From: Verrucomicrobiota bacterium
Lineage (GTDB): Bacteria; Verrucomicrobiota; Verrucomicrobiia; Chthoniobacterales; UBA10450
Length of the DNA: 44,124 nt
NCBI GenBank assembly: GCA_003218975.1
Contig: QHPD01000108.1
Span: forward strand, 1 to 44,124
Reading direction: 5' to 3'
The notes under the pieces were generated by a model. It did not search any database. It was not told the origin of the DNA and saw nothing but the letters and a program-made list of their open reading frames with translations. Position numbers and translations under genes: made by a program. Every line of letters starts with the position of its first letter. Position 1 is the stretch's first letter. Shown here piece by piece: positions 15,579-23,870 of this stretch.

Positions 15579-17053
15579 CGGCAAAAGATCTGCCGGCGCT
15601 GGGCATCGCCGAGCTCCAATCGTTGCTGCGACAGCGGGAAGTTTCACCCCGCGAATTGCTCGAGGCCTTGCGGGATCGGATTGAGATCGTCGATCGTGAA
15701 GTTGGCGCTTATCTTTCGCTCGATTTTGAAGCTGCCGACAAAGAAGCCGAGAAAGCGAACGTCGATCTTCCGCTGGGCGGCGTGCCGATCGCGATTAAAG
15801 ACATCATTAGCGTAGCGGGCCAACCCTGCACCTGCGCGTCAAAAATTTTGCGCGGTTATCGGGCGCCATACAACGCGACGGTGATTGGAAAATTGCGCGC
15901 TGCCGGCGCAATTCCATTCGGCAAAACCAATCTGGACGAGTTCGCCATGGGCTCGTCCACTGAAAACTCCGGCATCAAGTTAACGCGAAACCCCTGGGAA
16001 TTGTCGTGCGTGCCGGGTGGTTCTAGCGGCGGCTCAGCCGCGGCGGTCGCCTCCGATACAGCATTCGGCGCGCTGGGCACTGATACCGGTGGCTCAATTC
16101 GGCAGCCAGCTGCTCTCACAGGCATCGTCGGTCTCAAGCCGACTTATGGCCGAGTTTCGCGATTCGGCCTGGTGGCCTTCGCGTCATCGCTTGATCAAAT
16201 CGGTCCTCTGACAAAAACCGTTCGCGACGCCGCGCTCATCATGAATGCGATTGCTGGTCACGACCCACAAGACAGCACGTCTCTTGATGAACCGGTCCCC
16301 GATTACGCAGTGGCGCTGGATCACGATTTGCGCGGCGTGAAGTTGGGCCTGCCGAAGGAGTATATGGTCGAAGGGATTGACCCGCAGGTGAAAACAGCGA
16401 TCGATGCAGCGGTGAAACACTTAAATTCGTTGGGCGCAGAGATCGTCGATGTCTCGTTGCCGCACACGGAATATGCGACGGCGGTGTACTACATTCTCGC
16501 GACGGCGGAGGCTTCCGCCAACCTCGCGCGCTTCGATGGCGTCCGCTACGGATACCGGACGGAAAATCCAAAAGATTTGCTGGATCATTATGGCCGCACC
16601 CGGGAAGAAGGGTTTGGACCAGAAGTAAAACGCCGCATCATCCTCGGCACTTATGTTTTGAGTTCTGGATATTACGATGCCTACTACCTGCGCGCGCAAA
16701 AAGTGCGCGAGCTGATCCGCCAGGACTTCTCAAAAGTATTCGAGAAAGCCGATGCCTTGATTTCGCCGACCTCTCCGGTACCAGCATTCAAATTTGGCGA
16801 ACGCACCGCTGATCCGCTGCAAATGTATCTAACCGATATTTTCACCTGCTCCGCGAATCTGGCCGGAATTTGTGGAATCAGCGTGCAGTGTGGGTTCGCG
16901 GAGATCGACGAGAAGCGGTTGCCGATTGGTCTGCAATTGTTAGGAAAACCGCTGGACGAAGCGCGTATCTTGCAAATCGCGCACGCGTTTGAGCAGAGCA
17001 CTGAGTGGCATAAAGCGTGTGCACCGATCGCTGCAACCCTTCGGAACGCGTGA
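15575..17053 (+). CDS. gatA: Asp-tRNA(Asn)/Glu-tRNA(Gln) amidotransferase subunit A
   Basis: This is the glutaminase subunit of GatCAB, 492 residues. ATG 15575 is chosen because it overlaps the gatC stop and gives the normal N-terminus (MTAKDLPALGIAELQSLLRQ). The amidase Ser-cisSer-Lys triad is intact: Lys75 in GVPIAIKDI, the cis-Ser in GGSSGGSAAAVASD (~150), and the nucleophile in GTDTGGSIRQPA (~174). gatB is not in the window: the next gene on this strand is a GT87 enzyme, so gatB must be elsewhere on the chromosome. Confidence 0.97.
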   Translation: MTAKDLPALGIAELQSLLRQREVSPRELLEALRDRIEIVDREVGAYLSLDFEAADKEAEKANVDLPLGGVPIAIKDIISVAGQPCTCASKILRGYRAPYNATVIGKLRAAGAIPFGKTNLDEFAMGSSTENSGIKLTRNPWELSCVPGGSSGGSAAAVASDTAFGALGTDTGGSIRQPAALTGIVGLKPTYGRVSRFGLVAFASSLDQIGPLTKTVRDAALIMNAIAGHDPQDSTSLDEPVPDYAVALDHDLRGVKLGLPKEYMVEGIDPQVKTAIDAAVKHLNSLGAEIVDVSLPHTEYATAVYYILATAEASANLARFDGVRYGYRTENPKDLLDHYGRTREEGFGPEVKRRIILGTYVLSSGYYDAYYLRAQKVRELIRQDFSKVFEKADALISPTSPVPAFKFGERTADPLQMYLTDIFTCSANLAGICGISVQCGFAEIDEKRLPIGLQLLGKPLDEARILQIAHAFEQSTEWHKACAPIAATLRNA

Positions 17054-17064
17054 AGAATGGGGAG

Positions 17065-18369
17065 ATGATGGCGAATTGGGCTGCCCTCAATCGCCGAGTA
17101 AATAGCCCGGTAGGGTTTCGCGTGTTGATGTCGATCTTTCTTGTGACGGCAATTGCGTTTTCAGCTGCCCCCCTGCTCCATTATTTCCGGGGCGGCAGCA
17201 TCCGGGATTACAAACTGTGGTACGACACTGGGAAACAGCTGCTCGCCGGAGAGGAAATTTTTGTCTTCCGCTCTGGGAAGTACGATTTCATGTATCCGCC
17301 GCCTTGTGCGCTGTTTCTGGCGAGCACGAGTTTGCTGGGACAAGCGGGACTAATTCTTTTGCTCGTCGCGATCAACTCGGTCGCATGGTTTTACAGCGCC
17401 CGGTGGGCGGCGCTTCTCGCCGCCGGCCCGCGCAATCACAAAAATGCATGGCTGTATCTGATTCCCAATCTGCTGGTGGTCGTTTACGTCTGGTCCAGCT
17501 ACCATCTCGGTCAGCCGAATCTGGTTTTGCTTGCGCTGATGCTTGGCGCTTTTGTTGCACTCCGCACAAACCGGGAGATTTCTGCTGGCGTGTCGATTGC
17601 GCTTGCCGCCGCAATCAAGGCGTTTCCAGTCATCGCGATTATTTATCTGGTTTACCGGGGTTATTGGAAAGCCGTGGCCAGTCTAATCGTCACACTAGCG
17701 TTTTTACTTTTCATTTTGCCAGCACCATTCCGCGGTTTGGATCGTGCGTGGCAGGACTTTGAGAAGTGGAGCGCCGGCATGCTGAAATACGAGGCGAAGG
17801 CTGTAGCCCAGCGGCCGATGCGCAGTTATACCTGGAAGAATCAATCGCTTATTGGCGTGGCTAATCGGCTGCTGCGACATGTGGATGCTGATGCCGCTTC
17901 CGCACCGCACAGGCCAATTTATGTAAACTTCGCCGATCTGAAATTCGCAACCATCAATGGAATCATCGTCGCCGTAGCACTTGCGTTGGGCATCTTATTC
18001 GTCGTAGTGATGCCCCGGCGCGCCATGCGAACACCTGAGAGCGACGGAATCGAATTCGCTCTGCTCGTTCTAATGATGTTGATGGTCACGCCGTTTGCGT
18101 TTGGTTATTTCTTTTGCTGGCTCATGCTGCCATTCTCGGTCGTGACACAGCGCCTGCTTGTTGGAAAAGGCGCAGCTCTTTTGTATTGGAGTTTGCCGGC
18201 GCTTACGCTTCTTGCGCTCGGTTTGCCATTTCCGCGCAGCGCGCAGCTTTACGGCAATACATTTTTGGCCGCGCTGCTGCTATTTATCGGGCTTTCGATC
18301 GAACTGTGGCGCTACAAGCAACAAGCCGGCAGCCAGATCCACCCCGCTACCTCCTCGCTTGTGACGTGA
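17065..18369 (+). CDS. GT87-family (DUF2029) membrane glycosyltransferase
   Basis: A polytopic protein of about 434 residues with around ten membrane helices. ATG 17065 or 17068 follows GGGGAG closely; an earlier GTG-type start at 17017 would overlap gatA. GT87 hallmarks are the first periplasmic loop with DYKLWYDTGKQLLAGEEIF and YPPPCALFLA, SYHLGQPNLVLLALMLGAF, and AAAIKAFPVIAIIYLVYRGYWKA. These enzymes use polyprenyl-phosphate sugars (for example mannose) to build extracytoplasmic glycans. The convergent neighbour encodes a polyprenyl-phosphate sugar synthase, which would supply such a donor. The acceptor is unknown. Confidence 0.85.
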   Translation: MMANWAALNRRVNSPVGFRVLMSIFLVTAIAFSAAPLLHYFRGGSIRDYKLWYDTGKQLLAGEEIFVFRSGKYDFMYPPPCALFLASTSLLGQAGLILLLVAINSVAWFYSARWAALLAAGPRNHKNAWLYLIPNLLVVVYVWSSYHLGQPNLVLLALMLGAFVALRTNREISAGVSIALAAAIKAFPVIAIIYLVYRGYWKAVASLIVTLAFLLFILPAPFRGLDRAWQDFEKWSAGMLKYEAKAVAQRPMRSYTWKNQSLIGVANRLLRHVDADAASAPHRPIYVNFADLKFATINGIIVAVALALGILFVVVMPRRAMRTPESDGIEFALLVLMMLMVTPFAFGYFFCWLMLPFSVVTQRLLVGKGAALLYWSLPALTLLALGLPFPRSAQLYGNTFLAALLLFIGLSIELWRYKQQAGSQIHPATSSLVT

Positions 18370-18388
18370 CTGATCTGCAGATCAGTCA
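18367..18388. repeat. perfect 22-base palindrome spanning two convergent stop codons
   Basis: TGACTGATCTG followed by its exact reverse complement. It contains the TGA of the GT87 gene (18367-18369) and the TGA of the GT2 gene (18384-18382). It can form a short stem on either transcript, but no U-tract follows, so a simple bidirectional terminator is only one reading. Confidence 0.75.
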
Positions 18389-19170
18389 ACTCGAAGACTC
18401 TCGGGATTCATCGGCATCTTGCGCGTTGCGAATCTTGCAGTTTGTAAAGAACCAGATCGTCTAGGTACAATATGGCGAAGCATCGCATGCAGCCATCGCA
18501 GAGAAAACCGTAGCGCAACGCCGAAGGACATTTTCGATTTTCCCCAGATACGATTGCGAAAGGCGATCGGAATTTCACGGACGCGCAGCGCCCCGTTGCC
18601 GTGCACAATCGTCTCAAAAACAATTTTGAATCCGCTTGTCGGTGGCGCTAGTTCCAACAATCGCGAACGCGGAATGGCAAAAAAACCGCCCATCGAGTCG
18701 TGCACTCTTGTAAGTGGATAAGCTAGCGCCGCGGCTACGCGCGACACGATCCGCCGCCACAACGGCCAACCGGGTGTCGATCCGCCTTTGACGTAGCGAC
18801 TTCCCACTACCATATCCGCCGTGCCAGCAAGCAAAGGTGCCAGTAAATCCTTGATCCGCTCGGTCGGATGACTCAGGTCTGCGTCCATCACAAGAAGAAT
18901 TTCCCCTCGCGCGACGCGCGCACCCGACATGATCGCCGCGGCCAGCCCCGGGTCGGATCCGTCTTGATCGATCAAGCGAATCGGATGACTCTCCGCGAGG
19001 GCTCGAATCCTATCGCGGGTCGCATCGGTGGAATGATCATCCACAAATAGAATTTCCTGAAAAGGGACCGCGCAAGCCGTAATCTGTGAGACGAGTGGCT
19101 CAATATTTTCCTCCTCGTTCAGGGTGGGAACGATGATCGAGACGGATTGCTCGGAGACTGCCAAATTCAT
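18382..19170 (-). CDS. GT2 polyprenol-phosphate sugar synthase (DPM1-like)
   Basis: The 262-residue GT-A-fold enzyme moves a sugar, often mannose, from a nucleotide donor to polyprenyl phosphate on the cytoplasmic face. SIIVPTLNEEENIEPLV begins the fold, FVDDHSTDAT binds the nucleotide, VMDADLSHPTE is the DxD-type metal site, and VVGSRYVKGG, PLTRVHDSMGGFFAIPR and VREIPIAFRNRIWGKSKM are typical of the DPM1 branch. There is no C-terminal membrane domain. Its product could feed the convergent GT87 enzyme and the GT-C enzyme at 23.9-25.7 kb. It is encoded next to tRNA-Thr on the same strand. Confidence 0.9.
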   Translation of the reverse strand: MNLAVSEQSVSIIVPTLNEEENIEPLVSQITACAVPFQEILFVDDHSTDATRDRIRALAESHPIRLIDQDGSDPGLAAAIMSGARVARGEILLVMDADLSHPTERIKDLLAPLLAGTADMVVGSRYVKGGSTPGWPLWRRIVSRVAAALAYPLTRVHDSMGGFFAIPRSRLLELAPPTSGFKIVFETIVHGNGALRVREIPIAFRNRIWGKSKMSFGVALRFSLRWLHAMLRHIVPRRSGSLQTARFATRKMPMNPESLRVD

Positions 19171-19180
19171 CGTGTGTTAA

Positions 19181-19256
19181 TGGAGCCGACGACGGGATTC
19201 GAACCCGTGACCTGCGGTTTACGAAACCGCTGCTCTACCAGCTGAGCTACGTCGGC
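19181..19256 (-). tRNA. tRNA-Thr (CGT)
   Basis: The minus strand folds as a standard cloverleaf: acceptor GCCGACG/CGTCGGC, D arm GCTC-GAGC with AGCTGGTA, anticodon arm GCGGT-TTCGTAA-ACCGC, T arm with GGTTCGAATCC, and encoded CCA after discriminator T. The anticodon CGT reads ACG (Thr). No duplicated 3' end or integrase is visible nearby, so there is no sign of an element integrated here. Confidence 0.97.
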
Positions 19257-19303
19257 GCGGATCGGGCAAACATTGCATCCCCGGGTGTTTGACACAAGAC
19301 CAG

Positions 19304-20227
19304 CTACAAGGGCAAGACAAATGTCTCGCCAATTTCGCGCAGCGCGATTCGCTCTGGCTCTTTTCGCAGTGCGGCTTCGAAACGTTCTATCGGTTCTCGC
19401 AACGGCTCGAAGCTGAGTCGGAATGTTTGATGATGCACCGGCATGATGAAACGCGCGCCTGCGGCACTAGCCATTTCAATCGCCTGCTCGGGCGTGCAGT
19501 GGGAATGAATCCACGGATTGTAAGCGCCAATGGACATGATCGCTAGGTCGATCGCTCCGTGGCCACGCAATTCAGCAAAACTATTCGTAAAAGCGGTGTC
19601 GCCGGCGAAAAGAATGCGCCGCCCTTTTCGTTCCAGCAAATAACCGTTATAGCCGCGATGGAAGTCGCGCCGCCCTCGTCGGGCGCCCCAGTGTTTTACC
19701 GGCACGGCGACAATGTCGATCTTGCCCGCGGAAGCATGCAGCGATGTTTGCTCGGCCCAATGCAGTTCTGTGACATGGTGCAAGCGTGTCCATCGAAGTA
19801 AGTCTCGCGTACCGGGAGCAGTGATGACTTTCGGCGACGCGTCGAAGCAATGCAGTGTGCGCGTGTCGATATGATCGAAGTGCGCGTGCGAGAGAAGGAT
19901 AATGTCGATCTTTGGCAGCTCGTGGAATTCAAGCGCCGGCGCGGTCAAACGTTTTGGTCCGATGGTGAGTCCCGGAACTCGAATCCCGATGCGCGGAAAA
20001 AGTACGGGATCGGTGAGGATCTTAGTGCCGAAGAAATTGATGAGCACGGTAGCGTGCCCGATCCATATGCTTGTGACCTGGCCATCATTCCATTTCGATG
20101 GCTCTGGTTTAGCAAACGCCGGGGCAACCGGCCGCCAGCTTTCAATCGTCCATTCACGCCAAAGATGCCCGATCCAACGGCGCACCCGCGAGCTGCGGAG
20201 CGTTGGTTGTTCAATTAAATCCACCAA
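19304..20227 (-). CDS. MBL-fold metallohydrolase (UlaG / NAPE-PLD-like)
   Basis: The 307-residue protein has the two-metal metallo-beta-lactamase site: SHAHFDHID (HxHxDH) at about 113-121, a later metal His in VPVKHWGARRGRRD, and GDTAFTNSF with the bridging Asp, plus a final His near MPVHHQTF. The N-terminal PVAPAFAKPEPSKWNDGQVTSIWIGHATVLINF and the TDPVLFPRIG stretch place it in the branch with NAPE-hydrolysing phospholipase D and UlaG-like lactonases. The substrate is not predictable. The first start is TTG 20227, directly followed in frame by GTG 20224; neither has a clear ribosome-binding site. It lies downstream of the usp gene on the same strand, with a 107-base gap. Confidence 0.9.
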   Translation of the reverse strand: MVDLIEQPTLRSSRVRRWIGHLWREWTIESWRPVAPAFAKPEPSKWNDGQVTSIWIGHATVLINFFGTKILTDPVLFPRIGIRVPGLTIGPKRLTAPALEFHELPKIDIILLSHAHFDHIDTRTLHCFDASPKVITAPGTRDLLRWTRLHHVTELHWAEQTSLHASAGKIDIVAVPVKHWGARRGRRDFHRGYNGYLLERKGRRILFAGDTAFTNSFAELRGHGAIDLAIMSIGAYNPWIHSHCTPEQAIEMASAAGARFIMPVHHQTFRLSFEPLREPIERFEAALRKEPERIALREIGETFVLPL

Positions 20228-20334
20228 AGGATTGAGAAAGCCGGAAAGGCAGCAAGGGCGTGAGTAAGGATATCAGTAAGAAGGCCATCCAAGGCGACGT
20301 TCCTGCGTCATTCATCATTCTTGCTTCGTCATTC

Positions 20335-21213
20335 CTATCGTCCGGCAAATAGTCCTTTGATGGCCTTCCAGAGAGTTCTGCCCGGTTTCGGCGGGCCGCC
20401 CCGCGCGACGAGCACGGGAGAATTCGCGCGATTTAAGATGCTGCGCGTGAGATCCCCCATGATGTAATGACGGAGCAGCCCGCGCGCTTGCGACGTGCCG
20501 GTCACGATCAAATCGTAATCGCCTTCGCGTACTTCTTCGAAGACCTGATCGATCACAATGCCGTGTCGAACACGCACTTCGGCAGAGACACCGATGCGTT
20601 CGAGTTCTTTTTTTTGCTGGAGCAGGTTTCGTCCGAGTTCCGATCTGGATTCGAGCAATCGATCGACATCTTCTTCCATGCTCACCAGGTCGGCATAAAT
20701 GGCGGGCGGTTCGGCCATGACGTGCAGCAACGTGACCGATGCTTCTACAGCGGCAGCAAGTTTGCCCGTGAGCTGCACTGCTTGCCCGATGAATTCCTTT
20801 CCGCCGGTGCACACAAGAAAACGTTTCAGGCGTTTGCAGTCACCGATCGCCACCAGGACCGCCGGCTGAATCGCCTTTATCACCTCGTAGGTCCTTCTGG
20901 AACGCCAGTAACGCCCTGTCGCTTCTCTCTTGCGCGAACCAATCACGACAAGATTGTAAGTTGTTGTTGATGTTTGCTTGAGAATTTGCCGTACCGGTTC
21001 GCCCGCGTGCACCACCACTTCCGGAAACACGTTCTCCGCGCGGAGCGACTGCGCCTGCCCTTCGAGGGCATCGCGCAACGAACGTTCGTCGGCCGGGTTT
21101 TCGGTGATCCCCAGAAGCGTTGTTTGGGCCCGCAAGGAACCGGCCAAAAGTCCCCCGAGGCGAATTGCGCTCTCCGCCGGGGCCGTTCCATCGCTGCAAA
21201 TCAAAATCTTCAT
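20335..21213 (-). CDS. tandem universal stress protein
   Basis: The 292-residue protein contains two UspA domains. The first (MKILICSDGTAPAESAIRLGG to ~140) has YNLVVIGSRKREATGRYW near its end. The second (KRFLVCTGGKEFIGQAVQLTG onward) ends with YDLIVTGTSQARGLLRHYIMGDLTRSILNRANSPVLVARG, which approximates the ATP-binding GX2GX9G(S/T) pattern, although spacing is changed. It is cytoplasmic. It starts six bases after the TauE-type transporter gene, so the two are likely in one operon, hinting at a shared stress or sulfur-compound response. Confidence 0.92.
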   Translation of the reverse strand: MKILICSDGTAPAESAIRLGGLLAGSLRAQTTLLGITENPADERSLRDALEGQAQSLRAENVFPEVVVHAGEPVRQILKQTSTTTYNLVVIGSRKREATGRYWRSRRTYEVIKAIQPAVLVAIGDCKRLKRFLVCTGGKEFIGQAVQLTGKLAAAVEASVTLLHVMAEPPAIYADLVSMEEDVDRLLESRSELGRNLLQQKKELERIGVSAEVRVRHGIVIDQVFEEVREGDYDLIVTGTSQARGLLRHYIMGDLTRSILNRANSPVLVARGGPPKPGRTLWKAIKGLFAGR

Positions 21214-21219
21214 TGCGCG

Positions 21220-22146
21220 TTACAATTTGTGTCCGGTAAACAGAGTGTAAATCACGATGGCTGCGCCAATCAGCGGTAGCGGCACGAACGCGAGCCGAAT
21301 TTTCGGACCCGTGAAATATTGAGTGGAGATGGCGCCGATCTGCGCGCCAATGGCCGCGCCTGTGTGCATGACCAGAGCGATCAGAATATCCACATTGCCT
21401 TTCACCGCGTGCGTAAAGGTTCCATAGCTGGCCGAAATAATGATTTCAAAAAGATCGGTGCCGACTGCGAGATGCGTAGGAATCCCGAGCACGTAAACCA
21501 TCGAAGGCATGCGGATGTAGCCGGCGCCTCCGCCGAGAAAGCCGCTGAATAACCCGCCCACGAACGCGACCAGAAGAATCATCCAGAGCGAAATCGCTTT
21601 TATTCCCGAAGTTGGCAACGCGATCATCGGCCAAATTTTCAATCGTTGAATGGCACGGGTCACCGGACCGAATGCGGAATGGTCTCTTTTTGACTTCGCG
21701 CCTTTTACTAATCCCCACTGCGCTCGTCCCTTTAGCGACCTGAGCGTTTTTTGACTCTCCCAAATCATGAACACCGAGATGCTAAAATAAACGACGATCG
21801 AGACGACGCTCACGACCAGGTTCACGTTGCCTGCGCGCTTGAGCATTTGAATCAACTGCGCGCCGGCCTCTGCGCCGGCAATCGTTCCCAGCGCCATGAC
21901 CAGTCCAAGTTTAAGATCGACATTGCCAAGCGCCCGATGCCGTCTCACCGCCACGGCTGATTTGCCCACGATGTGCGCCAGATCGGTGCCAACGGCGAAA
22001 TTCCAATCCACACCCACCAGGCGCAGGGCCGGGCCGGCAATGAAACTTCCGCCGACCCCAAAAAATCCGCCGAGAATCCCAATGGTAAATCCGACGATCA
22101 CCAGATAGATCGGACTGATGTGCGTCCCTGAGATTGGAAAGAACAT
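21220..22146 (-). CDS. TauE/SafE-family permease
   Basis: A polytopic protein of 308 residues with the duplicated TauE/SafE pattern: IVGFTIGILGGFFGVGGSFIAGPAL in the first half and FVGGLFSGFLGGGAGYIRMPSMVYVLGIPTHLAVGTDLFEI in the second. A basic cytoplasmic linker (LKGRAQWGLVKGAKSKRDH) joins the halves. The family exports sulfite, sulfoacetate or related organosulfur anions, often with unproven substrates. It lies three bases after the 80-residue membrane protein gene and six before the usp gene, forming a compact three-gene unit. Confidence 0.92.
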   Translation of the reverse strand: MFFPISGTHISPIYLVIVGFTIGILGGFFGVGGSFIAGPALRLVGVDWNFAVGTDLAHIVGKSAVAVRRHRALGNVDLKLGLVMALGTIAGAEAGAQLIQMLKRAGNVNLVVSVVSIVVYFSISVFMIWESQKTLRSLKGRAQWGLVKGAKSKRDHSAFGPVTRAIQRLKIWPMIALPTSGIKAISLWMILLVAFVGGLFSGFLGGGAGYIRMPSMVYVLGIPTHLAVGTDLFEIIISASYGTFTHAVKGNVDILIALVMHTGAAIGAQIGAISTQYFTGPKIRLAFVPLPLIGAAIVIYTLFTGHKL

Positions 22147-22149
22147 GGC

Positions 22150-22392
22150 TTATTCCGAGCGGCCGCGAAGAAGGCGAATTAGGAACGTGGTCAGGCTTTC
22201 AAGGAGAACTGCCTGGCCGATGATCAGTACAATCGCGAGGCTGGCATAGGTGTATCGATGATGAATTTCGAGTCCGTACAACCACGCTCCCAGCAGATGC
22301 AGCACCAGAAAAAAGTATGCAACCACCAGAAGCGCATAGATCGTAAGTTCGATCGCAAAAGCTCGCAGCGTCCTGGCGGTTTCCTTTTTCAT
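22150..22392 (-). CDS. small two-helix membrane protein
   Basis: The product has 80 residues with two membrane helices (ELTIYALLVVAYFFLVLHLLGAWLYG and LAIVLIIGQAVLLESLTTFLI), a His-Arg loop (LEIHHRYTY) and basic ends. I recognise no family. It is the first gene of the TauE-usp unit, separated from the permease by three bases, so an accessory role to the transporter is a reasonable guess. Confidence 0.72.
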   Translation of the reverse strand: MKKETARTLRAFAIELTIYALLVVAYFFLVLHLLGAWLYGLEIHHRYTYASLAIVLIIGQAVLLESLTTFLIRLLRGRSE

Positions 22393-22402
22393 CTCAAAAG
22401 AG

Positions 22403-22474
22403 TAAATCGTTACGCCATTACATCGTTAACGAGGTACGGTGGCGTTGTCGATCCAACGATTTAACGTGTTAACG
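22403..22474. repeat. inverted-repeat region in the divergent spacer before the ferredoxin
   Basis: TAAATCGTT at 22403-22411 pairs with AACGATTTA at 22455-22463, and CGTTAACG / GTTAACG words recur between and after them. It lies in the 177-base spacer between the small membrane protein gene and the ferredoxin gene, so it could be an operator or another interspersed palindrome. Confidence 0.5.
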
Positions 22475-22569
22475 GCATCTGCCGGTTGCACGAAGGTTCA
22501 TCAACGGGCAAATTGATTTGCGGAGATCGTTTTTCCTCCTAGTGTTCAACTTCCTTTTACGGAAAAACT

Positions 22570-22803
22570 ATGGCTGATGCTGCAAACAAATACCCCGAAA
22601 ACGTACCGGGCAAATTCTATGTCGATGATCAATGCATCGATTGCGATTTGTGCCGCGAAACTGCGCCGGCCAATTTCAAGCGCAATGACGATGGCGGCCA
22701 TTCGTACGTTTACAAACAGCCAGAGACTCCCGAGGAAGAAGGCCTCTGCAAAGAAGCAATGGAAGGTTGTCCGGTTGAAGCCATCGGCAACGACGGCACG
22801 TAA
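22570..22803 (+). CDS. single-cluster [4Fe-4S] ferredoxin
   Basis: A 77-residue acidic electron carrier. CIDCDLC gives three cluster ligands in a CxxCxxC array and the fourth is in EGCPVEAIG near the C-terminus; an additional Cys (GLCKEAM) lies between them. The segment VDDQCIDCDLCRETAPANF is typical of small ferredoxins in this size range. It is cytoplasmic. TTTTACGGAAAA precedes the start without a strong ribosome-binding site. Its TAA is directly followed by the thiD ATG. A partner enzyme is not evident from the sequence. Confidence 0.93.
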   Translation: MADAANKYPENVPGKFYVDDQCIDCDLCRETAPANFKRNDDGGHSYVYKQPETPEEEGLCKEAMEGCPVEAIGNDGT

Positions 22804-23682
22804 ATGGTAGGGCGCGACCGCCGGGCGCGCCGCAGACGCGCCACCTCAAAGAAAGACATCCAACAGGGAGTTCAAACACCTCCCGTCGCGCTGACGATCG
22901 CCGGCTCTGACTGCAGCGCTGGCGCCGGTATTCAGGCCGATCTCAAGACCTTTTCTGCGCTTGGCGTTTACGGATTAACCACACTTACCTGCGTAGTGGC
23001 GGAAATCCCGGGAAAAGTTTCATGTATCGAACCGGTCAGCAGCGATCTTGTGCGCGAACAGATCGCTATCCTTTCCAAAAATTTCCCGATCGGTGCTGCA
23101 AAGATGGGATTGCTCTGCACGGCTGAGATCGTTGAAGCCGTTGCACGCGCCCTTCTCGATCTTTCAGCCGATTCAGCAAAACGTTTTCCTCTCGTTGTCG
23201 ATCCGGTCATAATAGCCACCAGTGGCGATCGGCTTCTCGAACCGGCAGCGGTCGAAGCGTATGAAAACGAAATTTTTCCGCTCGCGGCTCTCATCACGCC
23301 GAACCTGAATGAGGCAGCTTTGTTACTCGGAACAAAAATCAAAGGTCGACAATCAATGAAGAAAGCTGCTACAGCCCTCGCGAACAAGTATCGCGTGCCG
23401 ATCTTGCTGAAAGGCGGACATCTCCAGGGAGTTAACGCGACTGATCTACTTTTCCATCGCGGGAAACTGACAGAGCTCTCAGCGCCGTTTGTGCGCGCCG
23501 TCGCCACGCATGGCACCGGTTGCACATATTCGGCCGCCATTACTGCGGGTCTTGCAGCAGGTTTATCGCTGGAAAACGCCATTCGGCGAGCGAAGAAATT
23601 TGTGACCGGAGCTATCGCGCAGCGTTTCCGGTGGACTTCCGCCTCGGGCAAAACTCTCGAGGCTCTCAAGCATTCGCTCTAG
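22804..23682 (+). CDS. thiD: hydroxymethylpyrimidine / phosphomethylpyrimidine kinase
   Basis: The enzyme phosphorylates HMP and HMP-P in thiamine synthesis. From about residue 26 it is a standard ThiD: VALTIAGSDCSAGAGIQADLKTFSALGVYG, VVDPVIIATSGDRLLEPAA, ITPNLNEAALLLG, ILLKGGHLQG, and the catalytic GTGCTYSAAITAGLA. The first ~12 codons (MVGRDRRARRRR) come from repeat R5 at 22807-22833, and no other ATG, GTG or TTG lies in frame before the conserved core. So either the repeat-derived extension is translated or a rarer start such as CTG is used. It is coupled to the ferredoxin by abutting codons. No TPP riboswitch is possible in this gap. Confidence 0.93.
   Translation: MVGRDRRARRRRATSKKDIQQGVQTPPVALTIAGSDCSAGAGIQADLKTFSALGVYGLTTLTCVVAEIPGKVSCIEPVSSDLVREQIAILSKNFPIGAAKMGLLCTAEIVEAVARALLDLSADSAKRFPLVVDPVIIATSGDRLLEPAAVEAYENEIFPLAALITPNLNEAALLLGTKIKGRQSMKKAATALANKYRVPILLKGGHLQGVNATDLLFHRGKLTELSAPFVRAVATHGTGCTYSAAITAGLAAGLSLENAIRRAKKFVTGAIAQRFRWTSASGKTLEALKHSL
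22807..22833 (+). repeat. interspersed repeat R5, copy 2, at the thiD start
   Basis: GTAGGGCGCGACCGCCGGGC followed by GCGCCGC, matching copy 1 (9964-9990, minus strand) at 25 of 27 positions. It begins one codon after the ferredoxin stop and encodes the arginine-rich start of ThiD. Confidence 0.8.
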
Positions 23683-23870
23683 CTACGGCACTGCTCGCCA
23701 CGCCGAAGCGTTGCGAAGGCGGGTGCGCCGTCTTAAAGGACGCTGCGCGAGCAGGCGCTTTAACCTTGTAGGTTTTACTACAGCCTATGCACCAGCGTTC
23801 GTCTTCTTCTCACAACACTTCAACTGCATCGCCTCGAGCGTAGACGCCGCTTCGGGTTGTCGAGTCGAAG
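23683..23870. other. repeat-like spacer between thiD and the GT-C gene
   Basis: No gene is seen. The sequence has several self-complementary words (CGCCGAAGCGTTGCGAAGGCG, trimmed here to its core GAAGCGTTGCGAAGG, and GGCGCTTTAACC) typical of interspersed repeats. A promoter for the next gene may lie here, but I cannot identify it. Confidence 0.45.

Noticed and set aside
17017-17064. Earlier start for the GT87 gene overlapping gatA
   Set aside because: The extra residues (MCTDRCNPSERVKNGE) come from gatA codons and add nothing typical of the family; ATG 17065/17068 has a nearby GGGGAG.
19181-19304. Possible integration site at tRNA-Thr
   Set aside because: No integrase and no duplicated tRNA 3' end were seen on either side; neighbours look like ordinary chromosome.
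22804-22870. TPP riboswitch before thiD
   Set aside because: The thiD start abuts the ferredoxin stop, leaving no room, and no THI-box word was seen upstream of the ferredoxin.
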